The translations under genes were made by a program, and so were the position numbers. Positions 50,301-63,402 of a stretch of 64,000 bases of DNA are shown here, piece by piece. The stretch is taken from the NCBI GenBank assembly GCA_963580455.1, contig OY756960.1:24487238-24551237 (forward strand), in the 5' to 3' direction. Source of the stretch: Euonymus europaeus. Taxonomy: Eukaryota > Streptophyta > Magnoliopsida > Celastrales > Celastraceae. Numbering within the stretch: the first letter of the stretch is position 1; each line of letters begins with the position of its first letter. The notes below the pieces were generated by a model. That model did not search any database, was not told the origin of the DNA, and saw only the letters and a list, made by a program, of their open reading frames with translations.

Positions 50301-52928
50301 TGCAATCATTTTGTGATGCTACCTCTATTTCAGTAGAACATTTCTGACAAAAATCTCTAGTCTTGGAACAAAATACTTTTAATATTCTGAGTCCCTTGAT
50401 TTTGTTGCTGTTATCTGTGTCCCTGTGGGTACTTATTTGAGCACAAAAATTGCCTACTTTATCTTATTAGTGGCCATCAATTTTGTTTCACTGGCTGTTG
50501 CATTTGACTATATGGACACACTTAATATGTTATGTATAATGTATAGATTCTGATATGATCAATCGTCAAATAGGGAAAAATTATCTTATATTATGGGTTA
50601 ATATCACTTTTAGTCATCGAAAGATGGCCCACGTTTCATTTTGGTCACCGAAAGATAAAACGTTTCAACTTGGTAACTTAACTTTTCATTTTGTTCCAGT
50701 CAAGTCACTCGGTCAGGATTTCTCAAATCTGGGCAGTCAAAAAGCTGACGTGGCAGTTTGACTTGTTTCGATTGGTCCACGTGGAAAATGGTCGCCACGT
50801 GGTTAATACTACTTTAAGTCACTAAAAGATAGCTCATGTGTCATTTTGGTCACTGAAAGATAAAATGTTTCAACTTGGTCACTGAAAGATAAAATGTTTC
50901 AACTTGGTCACTAAACTTTTCATTTTGTTACAGTCAAGGCAGGATTTCTCAAATCCGAGCAACGAAAAAGGTGATGTGATAGTTTGACTTGCTTTTGATT
51001 AGTACATGAGGAAAATGGTCACTACGTGAAAATATTTTGCAATTTTTTAAATTTAGAGCAATCGTGAGAAGTGAAGGTCCACTTGCGAGAACAATATGAA
51101 TTAGTGGAATTTCTTCTGCTTAGATTGTTATGCTATAGGGACGAAACGCCAATGGAGGCGAATTGATTCGAAGCAGGAGACCTAGAGTATGAATGGTGTT
51201 GTAGGGTTTGGTCTCTGAAACCTAATTTTTGCTTCTTAGTTTGACTGCGGGATTAGTCGTGCCACTGAATGATGATTGTGCTTAGAGACCGCACGAGAGC
51301 ATTTCGACAATGACACTCGGTGGCCAGTTTGACCGAGTGGCTTTACTGGAACAAAATGAAAAGTTAAATGACTATATTCAAACTTTTTATCTTTCAGTGC
51401 CCAAAATGAAACATGAGCAATTTTTCAGTGACTAAAAGTAATATTAACTTATGCTAAATATTTCCACGTGGCGACTATTTTCCACGTGGACCAATCAAAA
51501 GAAGTCACACTGCCACATCAGCATTTTTGCTGCCCGGATTTGAGAAATCCTGACCGGGTGGCTTGACTGAAACAAAATGAAAAGTTAAATTACCAAGTTG
51601 AAACGTTTTATCTTTCGGTGACCAAAATAAAACATGGGCTATCTTTCGGTGACTAAAAGTGATATTAACCCCTTATATTATCTACAGTGAATTCCATGAA
51701 GACCAGTATTCTAAGATCCAATAGAGACTAGAGAATGAGAAAAATGTACAGTTCATATATTCTGCTTCTTACAATGATTAAACAATAGGACCTTTTTGGT
51801 GTATGTGTCGGGGTGATTTGATTTGGCCATTGTTATTTCAACATGTATTCTTAATTTTCACTGTAGATAAACTTGAGGTAGCAAGCTTCTTGTTCTGAAT
51901 AAAGGGATATGGGTCTCATATATGCTGTGATTGCAAGTTTATGGTAACCTTGAGCGTAATCTGAAAGAGGACGACCTTCACTGAGAGTTCAATTATACTG
52001 CAGTCTGAGTTAAGGCTTGCTCGGTCTTTGATTGCTGAGAGGGATTCTGAAGTCCAGCGTGTTCGCAATACAAACAATCAGGTATGTTCAATCATCTTAA
52101 GCTCTTTGGATTGACACTTTTTCCCCCCCTCAAATGTAGGGTTGGCACATTTTGTATGTGATTATAGAAAGCCCTACTTATATTTTGCTAGCATTAATAT
52201 ATTTTGAAATCCAAAATGTTCCAGGTGAGATTCAAACCCAAGATCTCAAAATTTACAACTGGTCCATTCCCATTCTACTGTGGAACCCTGTTTGGCTTTT
52301 ATGGTTTTAACTAGAATCGCTTTACCCAGAGTGAAATAATAGATTGATGCACGTGCAAAAAAAACCTTCATTTTTCTTAGAAACACATGTTAGGAGAACC
52401 TGAACTATTTTCTCATCAATCTGTTAAAAGCTTTTGAATTCCAACCTTTCTGTTGTGTGAAAATCCAAGTTCTTTCAGGCTAGAATATATAAATACCTGG
52501 GGTAACATTTGTCTGTAGAAATTGCTACCAGACTCATCTCTGTGCTTTACACAATTAGTTATGCTGGCTAATCTTTGGGATCACGACATTCTTCTCTTAA
52601 TTTTTCTTATGAAACCATGTTTAGTATGTCGAAGAGAATGAAAGGCTGAGAGCTATATTAACTGAATGGAGTACTCGCGCAGCAAAGGTATTCTTCTAAT
52701 CAATTCATTTTACATTTTTAAATAACCAGTCTGGGTTTCATAACTTTGATGTAGTTTTTTTTGTTTTTTTGAAAAAACTTTGATGAAGTAGTTATTCCTA
52801 GCATAACCTCATAAAATTTATTGAAGCTTGAGCGGGCATTGGAAGTTGAGCGGATGTCAAATCTTGATTTGCAAAAGAAGATTTCAGCATTGAAGAATCA
52901 ATTACATGCATCAACCGAGCAAAGTTAA
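44387..52928 (+). CDS. FIP1: FIP1-like membrane protein with C-terminal coiled coil
   Basis: Fourteen exons give 348 aa: 44387-44442, 45218-45309, 45426-45530, 46630-46679, 47078-47144, 47681-47753, 48002-48057, 48644-48740, 49232-49316, 49441-49503, 50179-50238, 52004-52081, 52625-52687, 52827-52928. The N-terminal part has about four hydrophobic segments (SIFYFLILA, DALLLIVTG, TAAMLLVMA, IIMLIQAICAGSFMSAYVG). The C-terminal third is heptad-rich, containing DLAHLLAARDQELRTLSAE and NERLRAILTEW. It matches, from memory, the plant protein named FIP1 (FRIGIDA-interacting protein 1); molecular function is not established. Exon 8 needs a start at 48644 to keep frame, where the preceding dinucleotide is AA, not AG. 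Introns 1 and 11 hold transposons. Confidence 0.75.
44637..45093. mobile_element. Tourist-like MITE, 457 bp, in FIP1-like intron 1
   Basis: The left end GACGCTGCTTGGATTGAGGG and right end (inverted) GGCTCTATTTGGATTGAGGG are terminal inverted repeats, with exact TTA duplication at 44634-44636 and 45094-45096. Subterminal copies of TTGGATTGAGGG (44732) and CTCAATCCAAGC (45011) give a nested inverted pattern. Confidence 0.85.
50595..51671. mobile_element. MULE-type long-TIR element, 1,077 bp, in FIP1-like intron 11
   Basis: Arms starting GGGTTAATATCACTTTTAGTC at both ends (right arm inverted) match over roughly 200 bp or more, including GGTCACCGAAAGATAAAACG and CCACGTGGAAAATGGTCGCC. The flanks are an exact 10-bp duplication CTTATATTAT (50585-50594 and 51672-51681). 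Long TIRs with a 9-10 bp TSD are typical of Mutator-like elements. A third partial copy of the arm, with an internal 37-bp duplication, lies at 50813-51030. The unique centre (about 51050-51300) encodes nothing recognisable. Confidence 0.9.
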
Positions 52929-54700
52929 ACAGCACGGTGTGTAGTTTCCACGATCACAAAATATGTTTCCTCTTTCACATACCATGTTTCTACTATTTCT
53001 TTCCCATAGTGAAAGTATTGGAGTAGGGAGTACTGAAGAGTTGGATGTACATAATAGTCTGATTCTCTGAGATTGGCCTTTCAGAGTGTATAAAATTCAC
53101 TGCAATTGCGGCAAGTACTTCTAGTTCTTTCCTTTTTTTTTTGTCTCATACATATATGCATCTATCATTTTCCACAACAAGGTTCTACGGCTTAGCATTG
53201 TTAGTTTCTTCATCCCTTATCAATGTTTGGAGCAGTGACTGGCTGGAATATTGGTTTTAAGGGGGGCAGCTTAGGGGCCAGGCGTCTCTCTGACCTGATA
53301 ACTAGTATCGCCTCTCCGCCCAGCTCTATCAGTAGGCTTTTTTTTTTTTTTGCAATCCTTAATAAGATCTCTTTTACTAAACTAAAAAAGAGAGTCTCAC
53401 CATTTCAAAAGAAAAGACTTAAGCCCCTTCCCTTGGCTACTTTCACGTAGTCCCAGGCCAAGTCAGTGGGTGACCCTGTCGGGCTCCTACCAAAAAAAAA
53501 AAAAAAAAAAAAAAGACAAACTAGACGTGAGAGTTTCCCTTCATACGGCTCGAATCGTTCTCAGATGCCAGAGAGGCATCCTTTTCTTGTTTGTTCACGC
53601 GCGCGCAAACGAGCACCAGCTGCAACGGCAGGAAACTATGACTATGACCAAACGTAAAAGGAATGTGGTTCTGGTTGTGGCTTTCTTTCCCTTATTAGTA
53701 AAGGGGGCATGGGACGATCGCGGAGTCCGTGCCTTCCGTACCACCACAAGACGGAGTTCGTCTCTTTCTATTGGAGCACAAGCCTGACACTCCCGAGTCC
53801 CCCTTATCGCAACAGCACTTGTGGCCTTCTTGAGGCTTAATTCTTGGATCACACACGAGCCCTATCTTTAAGGGGCACTGATGGAGGACCAGTAAAGACC
53901 CTTAGAACAAGCTTAATAGCTCTCGATCGAACGGTCTACACTAAGGTTCCCTGATGATGGTTAGCACAATGAAAGACAACCATGAGGCTCTGGGAAATAG
54001 TCTACGATTTAGTATCCCTTGTCCGCGGGGAAGCGTTTTGGAAACGTTGGCACTCTTTGGTCAAAAACAAGAAGCATTTTAGGTGACATTTCCTACATAC
54101 TATAACGACGAACACCACTATATATGAATGAGTATGACCAGAATACCCAGATTGTTCAATCCCGATTGATTGTCTTAATAGAAAGATATATATGTATAAT
54201 GGATAATACTCTGGGAAAAGAGTATTTGAACCTCTGAAAAATCCAAATAGCCACCAAAACCCGCTGCCATTACCATCTCCCCATTTCGTTAATTAGCCAA
54301 TTCTTTATTATTTATTCCTCAAATTAAATTTCTCCAACTTCTAATTCTCTTGGCAAAGAACATTTACATCAGTTTGCGCAAATCACCAAAACGAGAACTT
54401 CAGACATTATGGGGAGCTAGAGCATGGATGGAGAACTAGAGTCTGAAATCAAAATTATTCGGATTACTGTAATAATAAAGAATTTTAATCCAAAACAAAT
54501 TGGAATGACCCAAAAAATTTGGCCAAGCTCCAAAGACAGTTTTTTTTTTTTAAATAAAAAGAAAATTAAGAACACAAAAAAGGGCGACTCTTAACATAGA
54601 CATTGTGACAAGAATTGTCTCAGCAATAAAGAAAGATGACAAAAAGGCACCATGATTGAATAGGTTCTAGCTTGGAAGAATAATCTATCTATAACTTAAA
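52929..54700. other. Intergenic region between the convergent FIP1-like and TTLL12 genes
   Basis: Contains both 3' UTRs and a distinctly GC-richer block described separately (53220-54070). A 22-base A-run (53490s) and a poly-T run (53339-53351) border parts of that block. No host gene is recognised. Confidence 0.4.
53220..54070 (+). other. GC-richer block, possibly organelle-derived
   Basis: Base composition changes abruptly from AT-rich to balanced around 53220 and back near 54070. The longest frame (53470-53787) reads KRKRNVVLVVAFFPLLVKGA then RTTTRRSSSLSIGAQA, a style resembling Arg/Ser-rich mitochondrial reading frames. An upstream piece carries LDVRVSLHTARIVLRCQR. I could not match it to a named organelle gene with confidence. 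If a nuclear mitochondrial insertion, A-runs at 53341 and 53490 mark later damage or junctions. Compositional evidence only. Confidence 0.35.
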
Positions 54701-57700
54701 TTACAAGGGACTTACGTGACTAGTCTCATTTAGAAAGAGACAACCAAACACATAATTATAGAAGTCCTGACCTTTAACTAATTCTCCATCAGCAGCCACA
54801 GCTTCCACATCGAACTTGCATGCTCTTGTACAATCTGGACAATACGTTACCTAAAAAAGACCAAGTAACTCATTATTCTCAAAAACAAAACAAAACAAAA
54901 CAAAAAACTAGCCAAAGAATCGATGAGCAATTTGCTTCTCTTCAAAATGGATTTCGATTATGTACGACTGTAACCACTCAATAACTGGCTGCTTAATTTA
55001 CAGACCTCCAGTAACTTTGGCTGGAAAGAGCTATCTAGCATTACATCCACACCGTAGATAGCCCTAGATGTCGGACTGTGCATCTCTGGATGTACCACAG
55101 TGGCACACTCAAAAACAGATCGAATCATTTTTTTTACTCTCAGATGGATATCCGACCACTTGACTGAAATTTAAAATTAAAAAAAAAAAGGAAAAAAAAA
55201 GAGAGGTTATGTCAATAGTTAAGAAGCCAACAAGATTGAAAGTAACTTAACGCGAAAGCAGGATAAAAGTATAAAACAATCTGGCAAATGCCACGATACC
55301 TTGATGTTCTTGTTCAAACTCCCTCACAAAATCTGGAGTGTTGATGTGATTCAATCTTCCACGATAATTCTGAAAGCCATGAGAGGATTGAGATCAGATG
55401 CAGAACTACATCTAAGCTAGAAGCCTAGAAATGTAAAACATGATTCCTAGTAAAGAAAGAACTTTAAAGAATATATTATGCTCTCTTCAAAGAGCATTTT
55501 AGATAGGACCAATGAATGATGCACATAAATGCAAGACCATAAAAAATAATAATAAGTCTTTTGGGCTAAAGAGATGTTTCTTAAAACATACCATAACAGT
55601 AAAATGAGTCTCATACTCAAAGAAACTATGCTTCTCTAGGGAGTACAGGTTGTTTGCTATTCTAACCTGAAAAGGAAAGAATGAGGAATACTTCATCAAT
55701 AAAATATATAAGAAAGAACAGGCCTTCGGTAGGCACTATTTAGAATCTTTAGAATTTCGAGGCCTTTGAAGGTTCGAATTCTCAACTAATATTAAAAGCA
55801 ATATTATTTTTTTAAAAAAGGAACAGGACTTGGTCATCCTTGGTTGTCTTTAATTATATACCATAATCCCCCATTTTTCCCATAGGAGAAGGATCCCTTC
55901 CAGAGATTTGTGAAAGAATGCATACCCAGAAAACATCAGCAAGGAATATTTCCAAAGGGTCCATGCTGCGAACAAGAACTATGTAACGGATATCAAACTT
56001 TTTCCCTTTGAACAGTGAAGGATGCTCGATATACTTCTGGCATATTTTTGGACCAGTCTCCATTAGACGAATAATGGCAGACAGATTATCAGTTACAGTC
56101 GTATCAATAGTTCTGGCCATGTTCCAGGGTTTTAAGATCCATAAATTGTTTTGCCCATCCCTTTCACGTACATAATAGTCACCAATCAGTTGAGATAAAT
56201 GAGTTTCAAGATTATACGTTGGTTGCAACCATTCAGGAGACCCACATGCCTGTAGAAAAGAAAATTAAATTTTGTTAACCTCCAGCAACAAAATAACAAA
56301 AGAGAAGGTTATTGTTAAGTGAGTTGTAGTTCACCACTTAGTCAACAATGAGAATCAAAACAGATCGGGCTGGCATTGTGATAAAGAGCAACGGATGTTG
56401 GTTTATTTACGTATCCCACATGCTACCATTCACACGTAAAATAAAATTGTTTCTTAACCTTTTGAATAGTCTCAGCCAAATGATGTTTCATGACAAGACA
56501 AGCCTCAAAAGGAAATTGGTTGATGTACTGTTGATCTTTAATTCCAAGAGCTTTTTTTGTTTCTTCGTCCAGCTGCATACTCACCCATATAATATCTGCG
56601 TCCCTTGGTTCAGTAGCTGTACGCCCAAAAAGATAATAATAATAATAAAAGTAGCAAATGGTTAACAAATAGAACAAAATGATAAAAGTCAAAAGATATA
56701 GAATAATAGAACTCCTAAAGTGACTCTTTTACCGATTACTAATAGCACACCAAGTAAATCAAATGGATGACATGCTAAGGTTTGTCAACCACCGTGACAA
56801 AAGTTCACCCAAAGTTTTTTAATAAACTCCTAAACAAGTTGGCTTTAAACAATGAAATTTGAACCATACATTATCGTAAAACTGCCAAGAAAGAATTCCC
56901 AAATACCAGAAAACTACAAATATGTTTGCTCATCATCGTCAAAGCCCTTGGCCAAAAACTGGGTTGGGGGTGGCTAACAAAAATGTTTGATATGGGCTAA
57001 TTTTCTCAATCAATCAAACGATAAATGGCACAGGATGTTATCTTGTTAAAAGACGGGAAAAAAATTAAAGAAGCAAATGTGGATGAAGATGAGTTCTCTC
57101 TGAGATCAACCATGAAACTTACTAGTTACAAACTCAGGGCGCATCAAAAACTCTTCTACCTGTGGTATGTCGGTGTAAACACGTAAAGGACTTCCAACAC
57201 TATTATGAAGACTTCCAGCTTCAGAAGGCTTCATGGGCAGGGACACAAAGCTTTTTGTTTGCAATGTCTGGCAGCGGCTCTCAAATGCCTAAAGGCGATA
57301 TGTGAATTAGGACTTAACGAAAAGAGAGAGCACCTAGGAACTAAGCAGTGACAATAGCCAATGGAGACAATACCCGAATAAAATAATTTTGAGGTGTATG
57401 GAACCAAGCTGTGAGTCGGGCAGAACGTTGCTTGTCCTCCCCAATGCCAAATAAGAAATCCCTTGTGCACTCATCACCTTTTCTAACATCCTGAATTGGC
57501 CATAATATAGAATAACTGGAAAAAAAAATTAGCCATGTCAAAGACTTCACAATCGTTTTCTCTATAATTACAAACACAAAAGAAAAAGTAGCACCAAAGC
57601 TTAAAAAGTATAAAACAAGGATGAATGATGAATTAACATAAAACAGCTAGTGCTAGTGCCTTTCATGGTTTGGCATATCATAAATTTAGACATGAATTTT

Positions 57701-60700
57701 ATTTTCTTAAAAGCAGTTGACAGTTGATTACAATATCAACAACAGGTACATGGAACATTAGCCAAAACTCAAAAGTTTAGCAGTATGCAGCAAAGCATGG
57801 GAAGAAAAGAATAAATGATAACCTAACAGCTGTTTCCAGTTCTCCGTCTGGCATGAAGAGAAAAGGGGCCATTCTGAAATTTGGGACATCACTATGACGT
57901 AAAGCAGAACCTAGTTCATCCATCACATAGCTGCATTGAGGTCCAAAACAAACAATTATCACTTGGGTGTCATAATGAAAATACAAAGGAAGATCAAAAC
58001 CAGTGGAACTTGTCTATTCATTTTGGTAATGCAGAGTTCTGTTTAACAAGAGATGCCAAAAAGATCCACCAAATGATGAAATCCAATGTAAAGTGAGCAA
58101 AGGTCCTCTCTAGTCTTAAACTAAAATTTTCAGTTTAGTGGGACCTTTGTCTTAAACTAAATTTTCCAGTCCAGTGAATTTGGATCATTTACAAGTCAGC
58201 AGATGTCATGCAAAGGCTGGACAGACAAGCTGGCATGGGTATAGGATGCATTTGATGCACTGATTTTCAGATAAATACCCATTAAGTACGTGAGATGTCT
58301 TATGCAAAAGAAGAACGAACGATGCCCTGTGTCATTGAATTCAAAGCTTAGGTGACTCCAAGACCACTGAACACATCTCACAGACATATAATCCAAGAGA
58401 CAATACAACACCTTTTCATAGATCAAATTCAGGCTTTGAGGCCAATTTAAGAGATGCTTTCTCAAATTTAAAAGTGGGATAAATCATTAAGTATTTATTA
58501 AACAGTAAATACCACACTGACAAGGTACTGGTCATAACGCTCCAACAAAAACTTGCTTGACTCGTTCAATCAGTTTATGGCCACTGGTAGCTCCATCATA
58601 TGGATTGTAGCCTTGTTGGTCTGTCATGTAGATTAAGAAAATATTTAATTTTTATGAAGCCATGACATTGGTAAAAGCTCCTTGAAGTTACTGTAGACCA
58701 TGCATGCGACTCTCTTTGGACCAGAAAATCATTTCCTCAAGAATATTATGATGCTCCTAATTCTTATCTCAATCTCACTTAAACTATAGTCAAATGGACT
58801 AAGTGTTTCAAGGAATTTTACTGCTAAACTACAATCATGAGAAAAAATATAAGAACTAACAACCGTAAAATACTTTTCCCTTCACAATATGTTGAAGGTG
58901 ATCAAGGAAACACTCATCATCATGATTGAGTGTGTTCCAAGCACAGGACCATAAGGCAAATGACACTAATATTTACCAAAAGAAACTTTTTACACAACCT
59001 GCAGTTACTAAGAATATCAAAAGCAGCACAAATGCACAACTGCACAACTGCATTTCCTATTCAAAGAATCAATACTTTTCTGGAACATCACTTGTTTAAT
59101 GAGCTTAACTTCCAAATCAAATACCACTGGCATCAATTTTACATAGAAGGAGGCTCATGAAATAGAGAAAGTTTTGAGAGTTCAAAGCTGCCAGAGCCCA
59201 ACAACCCTCATTTTCAATATTTTGTGATCACTATATTCTTCACCCCATCTATCTTATAAAATCCAAAACTTTTCATGCGTTGGAAGGAGTTTCAATTCCA
59301 AGCACAGGACCATGATCCAAAAGACAATAATATTTACCAAAATAAATTTTTTACACAACCTGCAGTTACTAAGAATATCATACCAGAAGAAATTAATAAA
59401 AGCAGCACAATTGCATTTCCTATTCAAAGACTGAATACTTTTCTGGAACACCGCTAATTTAATGTGCTGAACTTCAAAATCAAATAACGTTGGCATCAAT
59501 TTTACGTAGAAAGAGGCTCATGAAATAGAGCAACTTTTGTGAGTTCAAAGACCCCATCTATCTGATAAAATAACTCAATTTGAGAAAAAAGATTTACAGT
59601 TTTCAGACTTAAAATATCCAAAATTCATCACCCTACATAAGACTTAGAAATGTTGAGCAGGAAATAGAGTAGCCAATACTGCCACAAAAGTAAATGAGCC
59701 AACTACTTAACACTAGAGTTGGAAATTAAAATGATAAATCAAACCACATAAACATATACCAAAACAAATTGAAGAGATTTACTTGATAACTCAACCCAGA
59801 CATACTTACCATACAGAAGTTTCATCAATCTTTTCCTCATTCGCAAGTCTATAGGTCATTAAATACAGCCACATTGCATTGATGACACGATCCGGAAGTG
59901 CCTCTCCAGCACTCCATTCAGGAAATCGTGGCTCAAGCATTGAATCAATCAAATGCTTTTCAGTTTCTAATATTGTTGATGCGTCAACACCATTCAAAAG
60001 AGAAAGCTTAGGAAGAGATTCGAGAATTTCTATGGCACTTTCTCCAAGGGGGCCAGGTATATCCAGCTGTAAGAAATTATCAACAAAATTATAAATGCCT
60101 GGGATTTGATCATCCGGAAAATGCAAAAGGGTTACTTCACAGGCTATACCTCTAACGAATTTAGGCAAGGAAACATCCTCAAGACTTCCAACAATTCATC
60201 AACAGAATTATCTTGGAAAGAATTTCTTCGGATATTCAAGTGTGAAAGCCTTGGCATCTCAACGGGAGTAAATGCCTGAATCAATACAAGACAAGAAATT
60301 AGTACAGAAATATGGTGCAGCAGCAACTGATTATCTGAAACAATGTGCGCGAGGAGCCACTAAAAATTTGAATACAATGACAGTAAGTTGCCAACCTCAC
60401 CCAACCCACCAGATTCTGTAACTCTCGCTCCTCGAATATTGTATGCGTATAAAAAATAACCAAGAAGTTCATAAGAGATAAAATGCATACCTTAGAAATC
60501 AGGTTATTAATACATCTATCTGAAAGGTCAAGAGATGTCAAATCCTGTAAATGAGAGTCACTTTGGTGGGCAGGCCAAGGACAATCTTTGTCGACTACTC
60601 CTGCACAAAAGCCCAACGCCCACTCACCCAAATTATGAGTGAAATGAGAATTCAATATTTCCAGTCTCGGACATCCCTCGAGAATTCTCTCTGTCATGTT

Positions 60701-61639
60701 ACCACTACTCGAAGTGGATTAATATCAGTATCCCTCAGTAGGAAAACAACTAAAAGAAAATTCAAATAAAAAATCACTGGAAAAATAATGTAGCACTAGG
60801 CATACCATCTTTGTATAAGGGGATTATGATTCAACCAGAGAGCTCTTAGATTCTTGAACTTGCTAACTTCCTCCACGACTATATCTGCATTCTCAAGCTT
60901 GTTCCCGCACAAGCTAAGAGCTACTAAATCCTAATTGAACACGTGCATATAAGCAGAAATCTTGCGAAAACAAGTACTGATACAAATACTCTCAACAATT
61001 TCAAGAAATCCAAGACAGTCGACTGACCGAGAATTTACTAGGCAAAACAAGGGCCGTTAGCTTATAGTCATCTATGTCTAGCTTCTCAAGCTCCAACCAC
61101 CAGACAGTGCCTTCTCCTTTCTCTTTCGCGTTCTGAATTTCACTCTCCACAACTTCTTCGGCAGTCAATTTGGGATCCACTTCAGCCTCTTCGCCATCAG
61201 AATTATAATCGACATCTACACACATCAGAGCAGCCATCCTCTCGGCCAGCCCCGGAACTTCCTTCAACTGAAACTCCAAACAAAAGCCCCAAACTCAACA
61301 TAAATAACCCCGTTTCCAATCAATAAATAGTTCCAAGAAAACTGCTAGCAACACTAATACCTGCTTGTAAGCATCAAAGAGGCGAAATGTCCACGCGTGG
61401 TCGACGAGGAAGACATCGGAATGCTTAGGAACAGATTCGGAGGCAAGCAGGAGTCTCCGCTGGCGACCATCCTCACAGGGCTCGACCTGGAAGTAGGCGC
61501 CACCATCGAAGGTCTCCGCGGTGAGTTTCTCGAAGAGTTTCCGGTGGAGCGAGCGAGGCAAGCCCGAGGCGGCAAGTAGAACGCCATGGACTTTCACAAA
61601 GTCTTCGTAGATCTCAATTCTGGTCGCCGAAGCCGACAT
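54701..61639 (-). CDS. TTLL12: Tubulin-tyrosine ligase-like protein 12
   Basis: Fifteen exons close exactly to 864 aa: 61639-61361, 61267-61028, 60930-60806, 60707-60491, 60275-60150, 60066-59810, 57930-57823, 57515-57374, 57288-57123, 56616-56459, 56249-55926, 55666-55592, 55369-55300, 55163-55006, 54850-54701. The N-terminus (YEDFVKVHGVLLAASGLP) is the conserved TTLL12 start. A leucine-rich section follows (residues ~150-330: LVALSLCGNKLENADI, LRALWLNHNPL), then a SET-like/linker part and the TTL ATP-grasp domain (~480-850) with NLWILKPWN, KFDIRYIVLV and AIYGVDVML. TTLL12 is the plant TTLL; in animals its ligase activity is doubtful. The last exon ends NETSHVSPL; its GTAAGT could mimic a donor. 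No lesions. Confidence 0.92.
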
Positions 61640-62329
61640 TAGAAAACGAAATGTGGAGTTCGCGTCTGTGTTTCTCAGTTTGGTTTGTGCGGGGTTGGAG
61701 GGAGAGTTCTCAAAGAAACTCGAGGAGGTTTAGGAGCGTTAATAGATCAACGTAATGGTCTATAGAAGTTCTTTTTCCTTTTCCGTCTGAATTCTTTTTA
61801 TCTTTTTTGAATTTGTTAAATATGTATTTTTTTTCTCCAAAAACAAAATAGGCTACATTGGGCCAAGCACAGAACAATGTTCATGTGGGATGTGGGTACC
61901 AATGCTGAGATGCTGCACACAAAGGCCCAAAGTTGCCTTTAGCCCACTTTCGGCCCAGTCATCTATCCATGTATGAAGTATCCAACCGCATTAAACATGT
62001 GCTGAAACTCTAATGATGTCAAGTTAGTTTTAATAAATTCAATGAAATTTATAAGAACCAGGAAGTATTGCATGCAGACAACGAAAGAAATTTGAACTTT
62101 TATCCACAAGAATGCATGTTTCAATAATTTAAATTTTTAAATAGAAGACATCACACATTTTACCCCAGAAGTTACAAATAAAAGTATAAAACTACTCTAC
62201 TCATTTTTCTTAGCTCTTTTTTTTTATGGACTATATAATATTTTGTATGTTCGGCTTCCCTTAACATAAAATAAGATTTGGAGTTTGGTTAGCTGCTTGA
62301 TTATGGATCAAGCATGAGAACAAGTAAGG

Positions 62330-62600
62330 GTGGCAATCCGGTTTGGATGACTAAATTTGTCCAATCTATATTAAATCAAGTTTGAATATAAGTTATATGT
62401 CTGAAATCGAAGTCTTAATACAGAGATTTTGTCCAAATTAAAATCGGGTATGGGTCTAAACACAAAAATATTATCCGATTTAGTTGTTCAAATCCAAGTC
62501 CAAATTGAATTATTATTCGATTTACTTGTTCAGATTTCAATTAATTTGAATACAATCAATATTAAGTACGTCCGAAAATCTAAAAGAATTCAAATTCGAA
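62330..62600. repeat. Dispersed AT-rich repeat, copy 2 (see 12140-12400)
   Basis: Begins GGGTGGCAATCCGGTTTGG and contains the same ordered motifs as copy 1. Starts of the GGGTGGCAATC type are widespread in eudicot non-coding repeats; class not assigned. Confidence 0.45.
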
Positions 62601-62956
62601 CATATAGTTTTGTTTATTTACCTTGAGGTAACTTAAAAGCTTCAACACATGAGTTAAAACACAATCATTAACTCTTAGTTTTGAATTTTGACTGGACCCA
62701 ACACAATTAGCTATTTTTTGTTACGTCGTACTGTCTATAAGACAAAAATTAATAACCTTATATTTGCTTGGCTAATAATGGAAAAGAAAAAAAAACAAAC
62801 AAACAAATTATGTGAAGAGTCACACGTCCATCGTACCTTTAAACGAAACTTTTTCCCAAAAATGATTCAAAGACAGGAAGGTATATACAAAATTGCTAAG
62901 AAAGAACATTATGAGTAGTCAAACTTGAGTTTCATTGGTTGCATGGTCTTACACCT

Positions 62957-62968
62957 CGTATAAATTGA
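62957..62968 (+). promoter_or_regulatory. Candidate TATA box of the RRM-type gene
   Basis: CGTATAAATTGA matches a TATA box. A plausible non-coding first exon would follow, ending at AG/GTATAA (63034/63035). The acceptor TTTTTTCAG at 63358-63366 would close a ~330-bp 5'-UTR intron before the coding exon. Inference from consensus only. Confidence 0.45.
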
Positions 62969-63402
62969 GGGCTTAACCCCTCTCGATTTCACCAAACCCA
63001 GTTAGTTGAGCCAGAAAGTAACAGCAAGAGCTAGGTATAAAAATAATAAAAAAAAGCCTTCCTCCTCCCTTGGAAAATGAAGAAAGAAAAAAACTTTTTT
63101 AGTTTCATTCTACATACAAACATATGGCCCGGAGTCTAGAACATAGGAGTTGTTCATCAATGGAAATATAGTTACCATGATTGCTTCTGTATTGTTTGTC
63201 CATATGTTCGATCGTGCACGACTATTGTCGGGACATCTTTGTTTCCAAAAAGGATATTCGAGACTAATTGTCTCCCGTCTCGATTGCTCCCTAATTACTT
63301 TTCTATATATTTTTTTACAATCAAGGGATCATAAAATTATGATAATATAATATTTTATTTTTTCAGGAGTGAAAAAAATTGATGCGAGGAGTACTGTATT
63401 TC

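Larger units (their letters stand above)
61640..63366. other. Intergenic region, divergent promoters of TTLL12 and the RRM gene
   Basis: TTLL12's promoter lies just above 61640, with a GGCCCA motif near 61920. AT-rich DNA and a dispersed repeat (62330-62600) follow. From about 62955 the sequence looks like a plus-strand promoter and leader. Confidence 0.45.
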
